Shown: piece after piece, positions 23,714-31,130 of the stretch
Numbering within the stretch: the first letter of the stretch is position 1
How the letters are laid out: each line of letters opens with the position of its first letter
Origin: Streptomyces flavofungini
Lineage (GTDB): Bacteria; Actinomycetota; Actinomycetes; Streptomycetales; Streptomycetaceae
Direction: 5' to 3'
Length of the DNA stretch: 64,000 bases
NCBI RefSeq assembly: GCF_014650815.1
Contig: NZ_BMVR01000005.1
Location: 372,001 to 436,000, forward strand
The notes under the pieces: generated by a model
What the model saw: only the letters and a program-made list of their open reading frames with translations
Database searches by the model: none
Told to the model about the DNA's origin: nothing
Program-made: the position numbers and the translations under genes

Positions 23714-23728
23714 GTGACCGGCGGTCAC
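23714..23728. promoter_or_regulatory. Palindrome GTGACC-GGC-GGTCAC at the MerR gene start
   Basis: A perfect 6-3-6 palindrome sits 14-28 bases before the MerR start and covers the stop codon of the PBP gene (23725-23727). It is a candidate autoregulatory site for the MerR protein. Confidence 0.45.
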
Positions 23729-25707
23729 CGGTCGTCGAAGGCGGGTGCCTTCGACGGGGAGACCTTGGACCCTGCCCCAGGGGCAAGGTCAACGCCGCTC
23801 AGGGCGTCCCGCCAGATCCGCTCGGTGAGGGCGTTGCCGTGCCGGGACCCGCGGCCGCCGACGTCGGAGAGCGGCTGCAGGAGCGGGCTGCGCGGGCGCA
23901 GCCGGAAAACGGTCACGGCGGTGGACACCTTGGGCGTGTACCCGACGAACCACGCCGACTTCAGGCGGTCCTGGTCGATGGTGCGGCCCGCCGCGACCGG
24001 GCCCCCGCCGGCGGCGGAGACCCCGTCGAGGCTGTCCCTGGCGACGTCCCGGAGCACGGTGTCGACCTGCGTGGCGGCGTGCGAGTCCAGGGCGCGCCGG
24101 GTGCGCGGCGGCTCAAGCCCCTCGATCTGCTCGCGCTCCCCGCCGTCCCCCTCGGGGTCGCCCTCCCTGGTCACCGACGTCACGGAGTACGGGTCGTGCT
24201 GGAGGCCGCCGCGCGCGAACGTGCCGTACGCGCTCGCGAGCCGCACCGCGCTCGGCGTGGACGTGCCGAGCGGGAACGACTTGTCGGGCCGCGCCATGCT
24301 CGACTCCAGCATCCCCGCGTCCACGGCGACCTCCCGCACCCCCGCGGCCCCGACCTTCTTGCCGAGCTGCTGGTACGTGGCGTTGCCGCCCTGGACCAGC
24401 GCCTCGCCCGGCGTCAGCCCGCCGGGCCCCTCGGCGTCGGGGCGCAGCCCGTCCTGGAGGGCGGCGGCCAGCACGAACGGCTTGAACGCGGAGCCCGCGG
24501 GGACGCCGGAGGTGTCGGCGTTGTTGCTGAAGTGGCGGGTGGCGTCGGGTCCGCCGTACACGGCGAGGAGCGCGCCGTCCTGGGTGCGCACGGACGCGGC
24601 GCCGACCTGGACGCCCTTGTCCTGGGGGCGCTTCTTGGGGTCGAGGCGCTGGTCGAGGGTGCGCTGGGCGGTGCGGGCGAGCTGCAGGACGCGGCGCTTG
24701 TCGAAGGTGGTGTGGATCTTGTAGCCGCCGCGGGCTAGGTCCTTGTCGGTGAGGCCGGTGCGCTGCTTCAGGTACTTGTTGGCGATGTCGACGAGGTAGC
24801 CGGCCTGTCCGTAGTGCCCGCTCAGGCTGGTCGAGCGGGACTCCTTCTGCGGCTCGGGGAACTCCTTGTACCGGGCGCGCTCCTTGGCGCTCATCCGGCC
24901 GACGGCGACCTGCCGGTCCAGGATCCACGCCCAGCGGGCCTTGGCGCGGCGGTGGTTGGCGGCGCCGCCGGAGGGGTCGTACAGCTCGGCGCCCTTCAGC
25001 AGCGCGGCCAGCACGGCCCCTTGGCTGGCGTTCAGGTCCCGTGCGGACACGCCGTAGTACGCGTGCGCGGCGGCCTCGATCCCGTACGCCCCCCGCCCGA
25101 ACCAGCTGCTGTTCAGATACCCCTGCAGGATCTCGTCCTTGGTCTTCCGCTGGTCCACCTTCAGTGAGATGACGAACTCCCGGACCTTGCGCGTCATCGT
25201 CTGGTCCTGCGACAGGTAGGTGTTCTTCACGTACTGCTGCGTGATGGTGGAACCGCCCTGCGTCTCCTGCCCCTTGACCATGTTCACCACGGCCCGCCCG
25301 AGCCCCATCGGCGACACCCCGGAGTCGCTGTAGAAGCTCGCGTTCTCCGCCGCGATGACCGCGTCGCGCACGGACTCCGGTATGTCGTCCAGCCGCACGT
25401 TCTGCCGGTTGACCGCCCCGATGCTGACCAACTGCGTGCCGTCGGCCCAGTAGTACACGTTGGCCTCGCGGCTGGCCGCCGCGTTCTCGTCGGGGACGTC
25501 GACGGTGACGTACACGTAGGTGAAGAGCCCGGCGAGGCCGCCGGTGCCCAGCAGGAAGGTGCTGAGCCACTGCCGCCACGACGGCAGCCACCGGCGCACG
25601 CCCCGGCGGCCGTGGCGCGGATAGTCGATCAGCCGCCGCCGACGGCGGCGCGGCCGGGCCGTGACCTTCTTGGCGTGCGCGCGTACGCGTTGCGCGTGTG
25701 TCCCCAT
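23725..25707 (-). CDS. Class A penicillin-binding protein with degenerate transpeptidase motifs (660 aa)
   Basis: Residues 1-47 are basic and cytoplasmic, and a membrane segment spans about 48-70. A GT51 glycosyltransferase domain follows: catalytic Glu121 in AAENASFYSDSG, then QGGSTITQQYVKN. It polymerises lipid II. In the transpeptidase domain the nucleophile motif SAFK is present near residue 403. The SxN serine is replaced (QGGNATYQQL), and the KTGT box reads GRTIDQDRLKSAWFVGY, losing Lys, Gly and Thr. Cross-linking activity is therefore doubtful. The ATG at 25707 lacks a strong Shine-Dalgarno. Confidence 0.85.
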   Translation of the reverse strand: MGTHAQRVRAHAKKVTARPRRRRRRLIDYPRHGRRGVRRWLPSWRQWLSTFLLGTGGLAGLFTYVYVTVDVPDENAAASREANVYYWADGTQLVSIGAVNRQNVRLDDIPESVRDAVIAAENASFYSDSGVSPMGLGRAVVNMVKGQETQGGSTITQQYVKNTYLSQDQTMTRKVREFVISLKVDQRKTKDEILQGYLNSSWFGRGAYGIEAAAHAYYGVSARDLNASQGAVLAALLKGAELYDPSGGAANHRRAKARWAWILDRQVAVGRMSAKERARYKEFPEPQKESRSTSLSGHYGQAGYLVDIANKYLKQRTGLTDKDLARGGYKIHTTFDKRRVLQLARTAQRTLDQRLDPKKRPQDKGVQVGAASVRTQDGALLAVYGGPDATRHFSNNADTSGVPAGSAFKPFVLAAALQDGLRPDAEGPGGLTPGEALVQGGNATYQQLGKKVGAAGVREVAVDAGMLESSMARPDKSFPLGTSTPSAVRLASAYGTFARGGLQHDPYSVTSVTREGDPEGDGGEREQIEGLEPPRTRRALDSHAATQVDTVLRDVARDSLDGVSAAGGGPVAAGRTIDQDRLKSAWFVGYTPKVSTAVTVFRLRPRSPLLQPLSDVGGRGSRHGNALTERIWRDALSGVDLAPGAGSKVSPSKAPAFDDR

Positions 25708-25856
25708 GATCCAAGAGAGTGCCCGGCGGGGAACGAGGGTTGTGCGCGGAGGTGTCAGCGGGGCGTAACAGTAGGGCAGGGGGAGCCGACTTGGGGGCAC
25801 TTGGGCAGGTCAGGCCCCACCTCGTACAGTTGATCGAGTCGATCGAGGGGGGCGCC

Positions 25857-26384
25857 ATGAACGGTAGCGGAATCGGTGACGGCGTCGGTGACGGCGGTAC
25901 GGGGACGACGGGCGGGGCACGTGCGGACGGCGTGGTCTGGGCCGCCCGCACCGCCAACGCCTGGCTGTACGCGCTCGCCGCGGTCGCCGGTGCGGTGGCC
26001 CTGGCCGCCCTCGCCCTGACGGCCGCCGGGGCGACGGACCTGTGGGCGCTGGCGATCCCCTTCGCCCTGGTCGCCGTGACCACGCTCGGCTGCTCCTCCG
26101 TCCAGGCCCTCGTCACCGAGAACGGCCTGAAGGTGACCTTCGGCCCCTTCGGCTGGCCCGCCCGCCGCTGGCGCGCCGCCGACATCGAGTCGGCCCACGC
26201 CGAACACCGCAAGCCGTCCCAGGTCGGCGGCTGGGGCTACCGCCTCAGCGGCCTCGGCACGACGGTGATGCTGCGGGCGGGGGAGTGCCTGGTGATCCGG
26301 GCCAGGGGGAAGAACTTCGCGGTGTCGGTGGACGACGCGGAGCGGGGTGCGGCGCTGCTGAACGGGCTGCGGAAGCGGGGGTGA
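25857..26384 (+). CDS. Membrane protein with PH-like C-terminal domain (175 aa)
   Basis: ATG at 25857 follows GAGGGGG. A Gly/Thr-rich start leads into two membrane helices (LYALAAVAGAVALAALALTA, then LWALAIPFALVAVTTL). A cytoplasmic domain follows (VTENGLKVTFGPFGWPARRW, then CLVIRARGKNFAVSVDDAER), typical of the small PH/DUF3093-type membrane proteins of actinomycetes. No enzymatic motif is visible. It is divergent from the PBP gene. Confidence 0.7.
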   Translation: MNGSGIGDGVGDGGTGTTGGARADGVVWAARTANAWLYALAAVAGAVALAALALTAAGATDLWALAIPFALVAVTTLGCSSVQALVTENGLKVTFGPFGWPARRWRAADIESAHAEHRKPSQVGGWGYRLSGLGTTVMLRAGECLVIRARGKNFAVSVDDAERGAALLNGLRKRG

Positions 26385-26740
26385 ACACGCGGTCACTTCC
26401 GCCCGACGGGACACCCCAGCCCCCAACAGAACGGAACTTCCCCCTCGTTCACCGGCGATGAGCGGCACTCTTGAAGTGTGCCGGGCCACGAGGGGGTACT
26501 CGGGGTGGACCCTTGGCGATCAGAGAGAGCCCGGGCAGAAGCCCGGGACCTGGACGAAGAGGACGGGCGCGACCTGAACGACACATGACACGGCGCGCAC
26601 GAGGCGCGTCGGGGGGAACTGGGGGGAGCAGTCACCCATGCGACGCAGCGATACCGATCCACGTGTCTTGCACGCCCTACGGGCCCGCACTGCGACCGGG
26701 ATGTCCCTCGCGGAGCCTGTGGAAGGGCGGTTGACCTGAG
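26385..26740. other. 356-bp region before the acetyltransferase gene
   Basis: Contains a palindromic CCCGGGC-AGAA-GCCCGGG at about 26527-26544 and two overlapping short frames starting near 26480 and 26508 (33 and 26 codons). One encodes a charged peptide beginning DPWRSERARAEARDLDEEDG. Either could be a leader peptide, but neither has a good ribosome binding site. Probably a promoter and leader region. Confidence 0.4.
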
Positions 26741-27844
26741 GTGGACATAACGAACCACAGGCCCGAGGAGCTGAGTCCGACGCTCCGAGGGGCCTGGTGC
26801 CGAGCGATGGAGGAGTCACCCGAATACGCCAACCCGTTCCTGGCCCCGGAGTTCGCGGCCGGAGTGGGCCGCTGCCGGGGCGGAGCGCGGGTGGCGATCA
26901 TCCATGAGGGCGGGGAGCCGGTCGGCTTCTTCCCCTACGAACGGGGCGCTTTCGGCATCGGGCGGGCGGTGGGCCTCGGCCTCTCCGACTGCCAGGGCCT
27001 GGTGCACCGCCCCGGGGTCACCTGGGACCCACAGGAACTGCTGCGGGCCTGCGGCCTGTCGGTCTTCGAGTTCGACCATCTCGTGGAGGAGCAGAAGCCG
27101 TTCGGCGAGTACGTCACGGGGACGTTCGCGTCGCCGGTGGTGGACCTGACGCAAGGGGGCGGTGGGGACGGTGACGGCTACGCGCAGTGGCTGCGGGCGA
27201 CGTACCCCGGACTCGCGAAGACGACCCTCAAGAAGGAGCGCCGCCTCGGCCGCGACCTCGGCGAGATGCGGTTCGTGTTCGACGACCGCGACCCGAGGGT
27301 GCTGCGGCAGCTCATGGACTGGAAGTCGGCGCAGTACCGCAGGACGGCCCGGATGGACCGGTTCGCGAAGCCGTGGATAGTGGACCTGGTGAACCACCTG
27401 TTCCAGGTCAGACACGCGCACTTCACCGGGGTCCTCTCCGTGGTGTACGCCGGGGACCGACCGGTGGCGGCGCACTTCGGGCCGAGGTCGCGCACGGTGT
27501 TCGCGGCCTGGTTCACGGCGTACGACCCGGAGCTGCGCTACTACTCGCCCGGCCTCATCATGCACCTCAGGATGGCCGAGGCCGCAGGCCGCCAAGGCGT
27601 GCGGATCATGGACCTGGGGCGCGGCGAGAAGGAGTACAAGGACTGGCTCAAGACCCGCGAACTGCGCGTCTGCGAGGGCTTCGCGAGCCGCCCGCACCCG
27701 GTCGCCGTCGCCCACCGCCTCTGGCGCCGCCCGGTCCGCGGCCTGCGCAACACGGTGCTGGCCCACCCTCAGCTCCGGAAACCGGCGGACCGGCTGCTGA
27801 AGACGGTGGGGGCGGTGCGGACGTCGGGGCCGTTGAGGCGCTGA
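26741..27844 (+). CDS. GNAT-fold acetyltransferase, BioF2/CelD-like (367 aa)
   Basis: The double-GNAT family phrase appears as WCRAMEESPEYANPFLAPEF at the N-terminus and GVLSVVYAGDRPVAAHFG with DPELRYYSPGLIMHLRMAEA in the second half. MDLGRGEKEYKDWLKTR matches the end of the PF13480 domain found in capsule/cellulose (CelD) and FemAB-like proteins. Such proteins acylate sugars or peptides during envelope or exopolysaccharide synthesis. The start is a GTG at 26741. The neighbourhood (PBP, membrane protein) fits an envelope role. Confidence 0.85.
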   Translation: MDITNHRPEELSPTLRGAWCRAMEESPEYANPFLAPEFAAGVGRCRGGARVAIIHEGGEPVGFFPYERGAFGIGRAVGLGLSDCQGLVHRPGVTWDPQELLRACGLSVFEFDHLVEEQKPFGEYVTGTFASPVVDLTQGGGGDGDGYAQWLRATYPGLAKTTLKKERRLGRDLGEMRFVFDDRDPRVLRQLMDWKSAQYRRTARMDRFAKPWIVDLVNHLFQVRHAHFTGVLSVVYAGDRPVAAHFGPRSRTVFAAWFTAYDPELRYYSPGLIMHLRMAEAAGRQGVRIMDLGRGEKEYKDWLKTRELRVCEGFASRPHPVAVAHRLWRRPVRGLRNTVLAHPQLRKPADRLLKTVGAVRTSGPLRR

Positions 27845-27873
27845 AGGTCTTTCCAGCCGGATGCCGACCGCGT

Positions 27874-27902
27874 GCGGCCACCGCCAACGAGGCGGTGGCC
27901 GC
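27874..27902. terminator. Perfect 12-bp bidirectional hairpin
   Basis: GCGGCCACCGCC (27874-27885) pairs with GGCGGTGGCCGC (27891-27902) around AACGA, between the convergent acetyltransferase and beta-trefoil genes. Confidence 0.9.
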
Positions 27903-27917
27903 GCGGGGTCGGAGGGG

Positions 27918-28496
27918 TTACCCCGCTGCCTTGCTGATCCGCCAGTCGCCGACGTTGCTGGACCGGTTCCAGTAGGCGCTGGTGCACACGTCGTACTTGC
28001 CGCCGACGGCGTTGGTGCCGCCGTTGGTCTCCAGGAAGCTGCCGGTGGCGGAGTACAGGTTCCACAGGATGACGATGTCGCCGTACCGCACGGCCTGGTC
28101 GGCGGGCGCGGAGGTCTGGGCGAAGATCCGCCAGCTCCCGGTGTGCTCCCCGGCCCGGTCCCGGTCCTTGCTCGTGCTCACGTCGTACTTGGCGGCCGGG
28201 CCCTGGGTGGACGCGGCGTGCCCGTTGGTGTCCAGGTACCCGCCGTCGTTGGCCCACAGGTTCCGCAGATGCAGGACGTCCCCGCTGAGCACCTGCTCCC
28301 CGGCCTTCTTCCCGGTGGCGGAGACGACCTCCCAGGTCCCCGTGCCCTTCCCGCGGGTGGGCGTATCGGCGGTGGACACCCCGTACAACGCCCCGGACTG
28401 CCCACTCCCCCCGTTGGTGTCGAGGTACCCACCGCTCCAGTTGCTGTAGCCGTTCTGGATGTGGACCTTGTCGCCGTACTTGAGTACGTCCGCCAT
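27918..28496 (-). CDS. Three-repeat beta-trefoil-like protein (192 aa)
   Basis: Three homologous segments each begin with (Y/S)GDxVxLxN and contain (G/S)(Y/F)L(D/E)TNG: YGDKVHIQNGYSNWSGGYLD near residue 7, SGDVLHLRNLWANDGGYLDT near 72, and YGDIVILWNLYSATGSFLET near 139. Three-fold repeats of about 60 residues with such strands suggest a beta-trefoil, a fold used by lectins, inhibitors and toxin receptor-binding parts. There is no signal peptide. ATG at 28494-28496 follows GAGGGGGC. The ligand is unknown. It sits at the left edge of the accessory zone. Confidence 0.65.
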   Translation of the reverse strand: MADVLKYGDKVHIQNGYSNWSGGYLDTNGGSGQSGALYGVSTADTPTRGKGTGTWEVVSATGKKAGEQVLSGDVLHLRNLWANDGGYLDTNGHAASTQGPAAKYDVSTSKDRDRAGEHTGSWRIFAQTSAPADQAVRYGDIVILWNLYSATGSFLETNGGTNAVGGKYDVCTSAYWNRSSNVGDWRISKAAG

Positions 28497-28859
28497 GGCG
28501 GCCCCCTCGATAGATGAGTGATCCCCCTGGCAACGGCCCCCTCGGACCCGCCGCGTAGAGGGGAGCCAAGCAGCGAACGCCCCCGCCGAACAGCCCTGCA
28601 TCCGGCCAACCCCCACAAGAGCCGTATTCCACCCCTGCCGACGCAAGCACCCTCAACCCACGTGATCCACCCGCAAGGACCAGACCCTCGCGAGCTCGAC
28701 CCCGAGTCGGTGCCCGAACTCCCTTGCGGTACTTGGTTGTTGGAGTTGCGGCGCCGGGGGCGGCTTCCGTAACAGACAGCCCCTCCCTGGGGCGCATTGC
28801 CCTCAAGCGGGCGGAAGATGGAGACCAGGTCAGACTGGCCGGAGTTCGGAGATGGACCC
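28497..28859. other. 363-bp divergent promoter region
   Basis: Lies between the beta-trefoil gene (leftward) and the 94-residue gene (rightward). No supported gene in either strand. The composition is less GC-rich around 28600-28750, as expected for promoters. No clear palindrome found. Confidence 0.5.
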
Positions 28860-29144
28860 ATGACGCAACAGGTTCTCGGCAGTGGCCGCACCACGAGTGC
28901 GGAAAGCTTCTGGTACATCCTTGGATGCATCGCGTTCGGGGCGTCCTATTTCGCGAAGGTCCCGGCCAAGAAGGCACTCAGTGAATACGGACTCGCCGAG
29001 ATGACCGGCGCGGAGAGGTTCTGGTACGTCGTGATGAACATCGCGTTCGGCTCCGGATACCTGTCCAAGGTCATCACGAAGAAGGCCCTGTCTGAAGTCG
29101 GACGCACAGGCAGCGGCGCCATGCGTGCGGAGTCTGCCGCCTGA
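28860..29144 (+). CDS. Small protein with internal tandem duplication (94 aa)
   Basis: Two copies of a roughly 37-residue unit follow each other: AESFWYILGCIAFGASYFAK with VPAKKALSE, and AERFWYVVMNIAFGSGYLSK with VITKKALSE. Each unit carries a short hydrophobic helix and a basic end, so membrane-surface association is likely. ATG at 28860 follows GGAG. Family members I recall in Streptomyces are single-unit proteins of about 45-50 residues, so this one looks like a fused duplicate. Function unknown. Confidence 0.7.
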   Translation: MTQQVLGSGRTTSAESFWYILGCIAFGASYFAKVPAKKALSEYGLAEMTGAERFWYVVMNIAFGSGYLSKVITKKALSEVGRTGSGAMRAESAA

Positions 29145-30042
29145 TCAGGCGGCACTGCCCGTGTTCCGCCGCCCATGGAGATCAGCCACGCGGCGGAGCC
29201 CACGGGGTGGTTCGTGCTGGATCCGTACAGGGTGGTGGGAAGCGGGGGCGGTAGCTGCATGGGGCGGCCAAGGCGCGGACCTTGGTGCCGACAGGGCGAC
29301 GCGGTAGCAGCTCATGCGCAGGCGCGGCTTGCTCATCGGGCAGCCGTCGAGCGAACTTGGCGGGCACGTCATGGAGCCGAAGCTGAATGAGGTCTGGCCC
29401 CGTGCGCCACCTCGGGAGGCTGTTCCAGTTGCAGCTCCTTCTTGCGCTGCTCTCCGTGGCGCCGCCGTTCGCCCTGCTCCTGGTCGGCACTGCCTTCAGC
29501 GGCTTCGCGCAGGTATCCGCCGCCCACTCGCCGGAGCCCGTGCACGGGCCGCTGATCCCGAAGTGGATGTGCGACGAGTTGGCCGCCCGCCGCCAGGACA
29601 AGCGCGGGTCCCGCGACGAGTGGGGTGCCGCAGGCGGCAGTTCGGCCGAGGGCGGGACCGCCCATGGTGATGTCGGACCGGGACGCCAAGGCCACCCACC
29701 AAGATCGGTAGGTGGTGGCCTCGGCGACTGCCGAGGGTCGGCTGGTGCGTCCCGTTCGCCGCGCCGACCATGGCAGGCGACTTTCTCCCCGGCGACGTTT
29801 GCGGTCACTGTCTGATCAGGCGGAGTCACGTCGAGGTTGTGTTCATGATCTGACGCTCCATCAGCAGTTGCTGGCGCAGACGCCGCCTGAGCTGCTGGTT
29901 CCGTCTTCGCAAGCGTGTGCAGACCCGATAGGCGGGCACGTTCCGTGACCGATGACGTGAAGGGCCTCACGTGCCCCGGGCAAGTGTGGGAACGTGCATG
30001 GCTCGGCGCGGGGCAAGGGGCGACCTGCCACGGAGGCACGCG
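29145..30042. other. About 900 bp without a supported gene
   Basis: Several frames are open on both strands. The most gene-like is plus-strand 29387-29815, which has a 35-residue hydrophobic stretch (LQLLLALLSVAPPFALLLVG), but a minus-strand frame over the same bases is equally open. Codon bias is weak compared with neighbours. The region may hold decayed genes, which would suit its position in the accessory zone. Confidence 0.4.
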
Positions 30043-31026
30043 ATGCTCTCGGAGCGTGGATGGCTACTACTGGCAACAGCGATTGAGACGGGGGTCGCGG
30101 TGAGTGTCGCGGCCCAGCCGACGGTGCCGGACTGCGCCCTGCTCGTCGTCGGGCCGCTGCTCGCCGTCCACGGCCTGTGGACGGTCCTGATGGCGCGCGA
30201 CCGCATACGCTGCAAGACCTCCCTCGCCCGCATGACCCGCGTCGCCGAACTCACCCAACGCGCTCTCGTGCGCCCCTTGCCCGCCGATCTGGGCGGCCTG
30301 GCCACGGCCGTACGGACCCGCTCCGCGAGCGAGGGCGCCCTGGTCGGCGGGGACCTCCATGACGCCGTCCTGCTGCCGTCCGGGCCGCGCCTGATCGTCG
30401 GAGACGTGGCGGGTCATGGCCTGGACGCGGTCCGCGTCAGCGCGGCGGTGCTCTCCGCCTTCCGTCACGCCGCGGCCACGGAGCCGGACCTGGTCCGTCT
30501 TGCGCACATCCTCGACGACCGCGTACGAGACGACCTCGGAGACGAGGACTTCGTCACCTTGCTCCTCGCGGACTTCGTGCCCGGCGCGGTCCGTCTGGTC
30601 AACTGCGGGCACCCGCCGCCGCTGCTGGTGGGCCGGCGCCTGGAGGTCCTGGAATCCCCTTGCCCCTCCCCGCCGTTGGGCTTGTCGCCCACGCCGAGCC
30701 TGCAGGCCGTCCTGCTCACCCCCGAGCAGCGCATGCTCCTCTACACCGACGGCTTCACCGAGGCCCGGGACGCGCACGGCACCTTGCTGGCCCTCGACCG
30801 CCGGGTCCGGGCCGCGCTGGGCGCCCTCACCCTCGACGAGGCCCTTGCGAACCTGGTCGGCCTCGTCGATCGCCACGCTGCCGCCCACGACGGCGACGGC
30901 CACGGCGACGACCTCACCCTGCTGCTCGTCCAGCCCACCGCCGGCCTGCTGACGGGGCCGGTACTCCCCGTACCGAAGAACGAAGACGTACCGAGCGCGC
31001 CACAGGGCAACCTCGGCCAGTCGTGA
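30043..31026 (+). CDS. Membrane-anchored PP2C-type (SpoIIE/RsbU-like) phosphatase, module copy A (327 aa)
   Basis: I chose the ATG at 30043, six bases after GGAGG. Two hydrophobic segments near the N-terminus (LLLATAIETGVAVSVAA, then ALLVVGPLLAVHGLWTVLMA) anchor the protein. The phosphatase domain has GGDLHDAV, LIVGDVAGHGLDAVRVSA, VRLVNCGHPPPLLV, LLYTDGFTEARD and GDDLTLLLV, with the metal-binding Asp residues intact. Such enzymes dephosphorylate anti-sigma antagonist proteins and release stress sigma factors. A stand-alone STAND ATPase follows 104 bases downstream on the same strand. Confidence 0.88.
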   Translation: MLSERGWLLLATAIETGVAVSVAAQPTVPDCALLVVGPLLAVHGLWTVLMARDRIRCKTSLARMTRVAELTQRALVRPLPADLGGLATAVRTRSASEGALVGGDLHDAVLLPSGPRLIVGDVAGHGLDAVRVSAAVLSAFRHAAATEPDLVRLAHILDDRVRDDLGDEDFVTLLLADFVPGAVRLVNCGHPPPLLVGRRLEVLESPCPSPPLGLSPTPSLQAVLLTPEQRMLLYTDGFTEARDAHGTLLALDRRVRAALGALTLDEALANLVGLVDRHAAAHDGDGHGDDLTLLLVQPTAGLLTGPVLPVPKNEDVPSAPQGNLGQS

Positions 31027-31130
31027 TCGGGCGGCGACACTTCCGGTCACTTTCGTGCCGACCGTCCCGCGGCCCGAGCGCAGCCGCCATGCTGCCGCCC
31101 CACGGCGGGAGAGCGAGGAAGGGCGCGACC

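Noticed and set aside
24113..26212. A 699-codon minus-strand frame over the PBP gene
   Set aside because: Shifted by one base from the real PBP frame; the translation is Arg/Pro/Ala nonsense without motifs.
29387..29815. A 142-codon plus-strand frame with a hydrophobic segment
   Set aside because: No Shine-Dalgarno, poor codon bias and an equally good frame on the opposite strand, so it is kept only as a note in the gap entry.
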